Part shown: piece by piece, positions 5,640 to 8,164 of the stretch
How the letters are laid out: each line of letters opens with the position of its first letter
Position numbering within the stretch: position 1 is the first letter of the stretch
Assembly (NCBI GenBank): GCA_902782395.1
Contig: CACZNF010000072.1
Coordinates: forward strand, 1-8,164
Origin: an uncultured Erysipelotrichaceae bacterium
Lineage (GTDB): Bacteria; Bacillota_I; Bacilli_A; RFN20; CAG-826
DNA: 8,164 bases
Direction of reading: 5' to 3'
The notes under the pieces: model-generated
Told to the model about the DNA's origin: nothing
Database searches by the model: none
What the model saw: the letters and a program-made list of their open reading frames with translations, nothing else
Program-made: the position numbers and the translations under genes

Positions 5640-6065
5640 ATGGTTAACAGAGTAGTCTTAGCTGGACGTTTAGTTAAAGATCCAGAACTAAGAAAAACCA
5701 ATTCAGATGTAAGCTTCGCTACATTCACTCTCGCAGTGGACAACCGCGTTAAAGAAGCAGATGGCACAAGAGGAACACTCTTCATTGATTGCCGTGTCTT
5801 CAGAGACCAAGCTGAAAACTTAGTTAAGTTTACAAGAAAAGGTTCAATGATCGCAGTTGATGGCAGTCTCAATCAAAGAAACTTCGTTCGCCAAGATGGT
5901 AGTAAAGGTAAATCTGTCGAAGTGGTCGTTGATCAAGTCACATTCTTAGAACCTAAGAAAGATGGCGCGAACAATGAAACACCAAAATTCGATGATGTTC
6001 CTGCACAATCCAGTGGCAGCAACTTAGATGCAATTGATTTGCCAGATGACGATCTTCCATTTTAA
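5640..6065 (+). CDS. ssb: Single-stranded DNA-binding protein
   Basis: SSB coats single-stranded DNA during replication, repair and recombination, and recruits partners through its C-terminal tip. The 141 residues comprise an OB fold (about 1-106), beginning MVNRVVLAGRLVKDPELRKT and including FIDCRVFRDQAENLVKF (48-64). A short linker (107-130) precedes the acidic tip IDLPDDDLPF, which is the canonical partner-binding end. The linker is shorter than in B. subtilis SsbA (about 172 residues) and lacks Gln/Gly-rich repeats, as in reduced genomes. The Shine-Dalgarno TAAGGAGG (5625-5632) overlaps the rpsF stop and lies 7 bases before the ATG. Expression is therefore tightly tied to rpsF and probably shares the S6:S18 feedback. 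Position between rpsF and rpsR is the standard Firmicute order. Confidence 0.97.
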   Translation: MVNRVVLAGRLVKDPELRKTNSDVSFATFTLAVDNRVKEADGTRGTLFIDCRVFRDQAENLVKFTRKGSMIAVDGSLNQRNFVRQDGSKGKSVEVVVDQVTFLEPKKDGANNETPKFDDVPAQSSGSNLDAIDLPDDDLPF

Positions 6066-6083
6066 TTAAAGAAAGGGAAAATT

Positions 6084-6311
6084 ATGGCATTTAGAAAAGT
6101 TAGACCACATAAAAAAGTTTGTATCTTCTGCAAGAACAAATCTAAATTCATTGATTACAAAGATGTCGAACTCTTAAAAACAATGATTACCCCAAACGGT
6201 AAGATTTCCACCAGAAGAGCAACAGGTACATGCGCTAAGCATCAAAGAGAATTAGCCAAAGCAATTAAGAACGCTCGTTTTATGGCTCTTCTCCCATACG
6301 TTGCTGACTAA
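6084..6311 (+). CDS. rpsR: 30S ribosomal protein S18 (bS18), cysteine-containing form
   Basis: A 75-residue basic protein that binds S6 and 16S rRNA on the platform of the small subunit. Conserved segments are [20 protein letters not shown] (23-42), [20 protein letters not shown] (44-63) and the end [12 protein letters not shown]. It carries C13 and C16 (CIFC) plus C50 and H53 (CAKH), a set able to bind one zinc ion. Many Firmicutes such as B. subtilis have the form without these residues. The start is supported by AAAGGG (6072-6077), 6 bases before the ATG and 18 bases after ssb. It is the last gene of the operon, ahead of a bidirectional terminator. The protein lacks the long basic N-terminal extension seen in some homologues. 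Confidence 0.97.
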   Translation: MAFRKVRPHKKVCIFCKNKSKFIDYKDVELLKTMITPNGKISTRRATGTCAKHQRELAKAIKNARFMALLPYVAD

Positions 6312-6330
6312 TCATAGTCGACAAATTAAT

Positions 6331-6363
6331 AAAAATAGCCGTCTCACAAATGACGGCATTTTT
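6331..6363. terminator. Bidirectional terminator shared by rpsR and the esterase gene
   Basis: GCCGTC (6338-6343) pairs with GACGGC (6352-6357) around an 8-base loop. A-rich sequence (6331-6335) precedes it and five T follow (6359-6363). Both strands thus end in a stem plus U-run, which fits two converging genes. The right end overlaps the esterase stop codon (6362-6364). Confidence 0.88.
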
Positions 6364-8098
6364 ACTTAATAATCTTCTCTGCTACTAAAGTAGAAATACA
6401 ACTGAACGCTGCGTTAATCGCAGCGTTTGTTTTTTCAAACACTGATAAGTTAGCGTCGACATCTGCATAGCCAGGATTAATCATATATTTAACGATAGGG
6501 GAGAGTAAGTCTCTTTGCTCTTCCAAAACTTCCTTTTCTACCCTAATCTTATCCTTTTCAAAAATAATAGTGCTTCTCTTTTTCTTATCGTATTTAGACC
6601 ACTTAATATCATCTAATGAAGGGTTACCTGTCTTAGCGAAGTTTACCCACATTGTTGAGACCGCTTTTGCGAGTCCTTCATCAGCTCTTTCGCCTGTATA
6701 AATAGTTTCATCTAGATTATAGAAGACATACGCTAATTCGACAGCGTGACAGGCTTTATATAGAGGAATCTTAGATTCTTCTTTCCAATAATACATATAG
6801 ATGTTACCGCCATTAGAGGAATGACCCTCTGCTTGATAAATAGCGGGTAATCTAAACATGATTTCATTATAAAATTCAGTGATCCTTGCTACTTTATTAC
6901 CTTTAGCGACACGCATAAAGGTTTTAACTTTTTGCATATCGTCTTTGCTTATTTTAGCGATGTCCGCTTTATATTTAATTGGCATACCCGCGCTATAGTT
7001 AAATAAGCCACCTAATTCACCAATCCAATACAATAATTCATTCGCATTAGTGCCCATAATCATATCAATCGAAGTGGTTTCACCTTTTTGGTATGGTTCA
7101 TATGGGTCAATAGGTATTAATTTACCATCCCTCATAGGGAAGTTATTAGATTCATTTAAACCTTCATTAAGCTTTGCTAATTCTTCAGTGCTTAATTTCA
7201 TTAATTCTTCCATTGAATCAGTATGCGCTGCTTTGATGAGTTTATCGGTAAAGGCCTTACATTCTTCTTTAGCGTATGTAAGGGCTAATGAGCCACTTTC
7301 AGCGATCACTCTATGGAATAATCCTTTAGCTTCTTTAATTAAAGGTAATAAAGAAACAGAACCGCCACCCGCGGATTCACCAAATATTGTGACATTGTTT
7401 ATATCCCCACCAAAAGCCTCTCCGTTTTTATTAATCCAACGTAAAGCCTCTATTTGGTCATAAATACCGAGGTTAGGCGCATCTTCAAAAGCCTCTCCGC
7501 CTTTTAAATAAGAAAGGTCTACAAAACCAAATAAGCCGACACGGTATGCAATTGTGATTAAAATTACATCAGGATGAAGCTTGATAAAATTGAGACCATC
7601 ATAGATTGGATCAACTGTACCTCCCCAACCATATGCGCCACCATGAATAAAGACCATGATTGGTTTATTTTTATCTTTACAGGCATCATTAACCCAAACG
7701 TTTAAGTAAAGACAATCTTCACTCTGTGGGTAATAAGAAGCACGGGCATCATTTAACCAAACGTTTAAGTAAAGGCAATCTTCACTCTGTGGGTAATAAG
7801 AAGCACGTTCAGAATCGATGACAGTTTGAATAGGGGATTTACCGTTATAATAGGCTTCATATATTTTTTTGCTATCAATAACTGGTTCTGGCTTCTTCCA
7901 TCTTCTTTCATTAATTGGGGGTAAAGCAAAAGGAATACCCCTAAAAATACGTACCGTGTCATCTATTTTTGGAATGAAGGTACCATTAAGGCATTTAATA
8001 GAGTGAGCTTTATCTGGGTCACTCTCTAGTTCATGATTCTCCCCAAATAAAGCTCTAACTCTTTCTTTTTCTAAAGCAATTTTAGAATCTTTGCTCAC
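6362..8098 (-). CDS. Type B carboxylesterase with internally duplicated signature motif
   Basis: An alpha/beta-hydrolase of the carboxylesterase type B (para-nitrobenzyl esterase-like) family, hydrolysing carboxylic ester bonds; the natural substrate is unknown. In 578 residues it shows the N-terminal FRGIPFALPP (52-61) and the oxyanion-hole region VFIHGGAYGWGG (149-160). The nucleophile elbow FGESAGGGS (239-247) contains Ser242. Glu354 in GTNANELL is the likely acid, and His451 in CHAVELAYVF the catalytic base. No signal peptide is seen, so it is probably cytoplasmic. The start is GTG at 8098, supported by AAGGA (8110-8106) 7 bases upstream. An unusual feature is that the family signature containing SEDCLYLNVW occurs twice in tandem (98-118 and 119-139). 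The protein is also longer than the roughly 490 residues of bacterial relatives, with about 30 extra residues at the N-terminus and about 40 at the C-terminus. The catalytic triad is intact, so activity is possible unless the duplication disturbs folding. Confidence 0.93.
   Translation of the reverse strand: MSKDSKIALEKERVRALFGENHELESDPDKAHSIKCLNGTFIPKIDDTVRIFRGIPFALPPINERRWKKPEPVIDSKKIYEAYYNGKSPIQTVIDSERASYYPQSEDCLYLNVWLNDARASYYPQSEDCLYLNVWVNDACKDKNKPIMVFIHGGAYGWGGTVDPIYDGLNFIKLHPDVILITIAYRVGLFGFVDLSYLKGGEAFEDAPNLGIYDQIEALRWINKNGEAFGGDINNVTIFGESAGGGSVSLLPLIKEAKGLFHRVIAESGSLALTYAKEECKAFTDKLIKAAHTDSMEELMKLSTEELAKLNEGLNESNNFPMRDGKLIPIDPYEPYQKGETTSIDMIMGTNANELLYWIGELGGLFNYSAGMPIKYKADIAKISKDDMQKVKTFMRVAKGNKVARITEFYNEIMFRLPAIYQAEGHSSNGGNIYMYYWKEESKIPLYKACHAVELAYVFYNLDETIYTGERADEGLAKAVSTMWVNFAKTGNPSLDDIKWSKYDKKKRSTIIFEKDKIRVEKEVLEEQRDLLSPIVKYMINPGYADVDANLSVFEKTNAAINAAFSCISTLVAEKIIK
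7682..7807. repeat. 63-base tandem duplication inside the esterase gene
   Basis: Copies 7682-7744 and 7745-7807 abut directly and differ at three positions (7691/7754, 7693/7756, 7712/7775). The unit is 21 codons, so the frame is kept. The encoded copies differ by one residue (Leu115 versus Val136). Each copy contains the EDCLYLNV signature of type B carboxylesterases, which normally occurs once. The near-identity suggests a fairly recent duplication by slippage or unequal exchange. Confidence 0.95.
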
Positions 8099-8164
8099 TA
8101 TTTTTTCCTTTTGAAGAAACTAATAATCTTAGCGAAGAAGTTGGTCTTATCTGTTAACTTATTC
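8098..8164 (-). CDS. C-terminal end of an upstream gene (partial, unknown)
   Basis: The minus strand is open from the window edge to a TAG at 8100-8098, giving at least 21 codons that end FFAKIISFFKRKK. The tail mixes large hydrophobic residues with a final basic cluster. This would suit a cytoplasmic amphipathic helix or the positively charged end of a membrane protein such as a transporter, but the family cannot be identified from so little. The stop codon shares one base with the esterase GTG (TAGTG), and the esterase ribosome binding site lies inside this frame. That pattern points to a translationally coupled operon and supports it being a real gene. Confidence 0.5.
   Translation of the reverse strand, partial: NKLTDKTNFFAKIISFFKRKK

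Noticed and set aside
7050..7463. Plus-strand open frame of 137 codons inside the esterase gene
   Set aside because: It is antisense to an intact, motif-confirmed esterase and its product resembles no family known to me.

Overview
The window is a stretch of low-GC bacterial chromosome that looks like a small-genome member of the Firmicutes/Tenericutes (Bacilli-like). The gene set is conserved housekeeping with strong AAGGAGG-type ribosome binding sites. Start codons are ATG apart from one GTG, Trp is encoded by TGG, and TGA is read as stop at least once (end of dus). This points to the standard code rather than the Mycoplasma code. Placement below class level is not possible from the sequence alone.

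Layout, left to right. (1) The 3' end of tilS, then ftsH with its own probable promoter. (2) A short hairpin, then dus and lysS, which overlap by 4 bases (ATGA). lysS ends in a terminator whose stem starts at its stop codon. (3) A 525-base stretch (4812-5336) without a conserved gene but dense in signals. It holds a second, bidirectional terminator, a minus-strand transcription unit of about 290 bases with its own consensus promoter and a possible 65-codon ORF, a GC-rich palindromic cluster between two divergent promoters, and the plus-strand promoter and leader of the next operon. (4) The classic rpsF-ssb-rpsR operon, with a leader shaped like the S6:S18 autoregulatory element. (5) A bidirectional terminator shared with a converging minus-strand gene for a type B carboxylesterase. 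(6) The last codons of another minus-strand gene, whose stop codon overlaps the esterase GTG start.

The housekeeping genes cover tRNA modification (TilS, Dus), tRNA charging (LysRS), membrane protein quality control (FtsH), small-subunit ribosome assembly (S6, S18) and single-stranded DNA binding (SSB). The esterase pair is accessory and metabolic in character.

Four points deserve most attention: the uncharacterised minus-strand unit at 4861-5167, with a terminator-like hairpin next to its start site and a second hairpin masking a ribosome binding site; the in-frame 63-base tandem duplication of the family signature motif inside the esterase; a dockerin/EF-hand-like calcium loop in the outer domain of FtsH; and the S6:S18-type leader with a variant bulge. 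I see no CRISPR array, insertion sequence, tRNA or rRNA.
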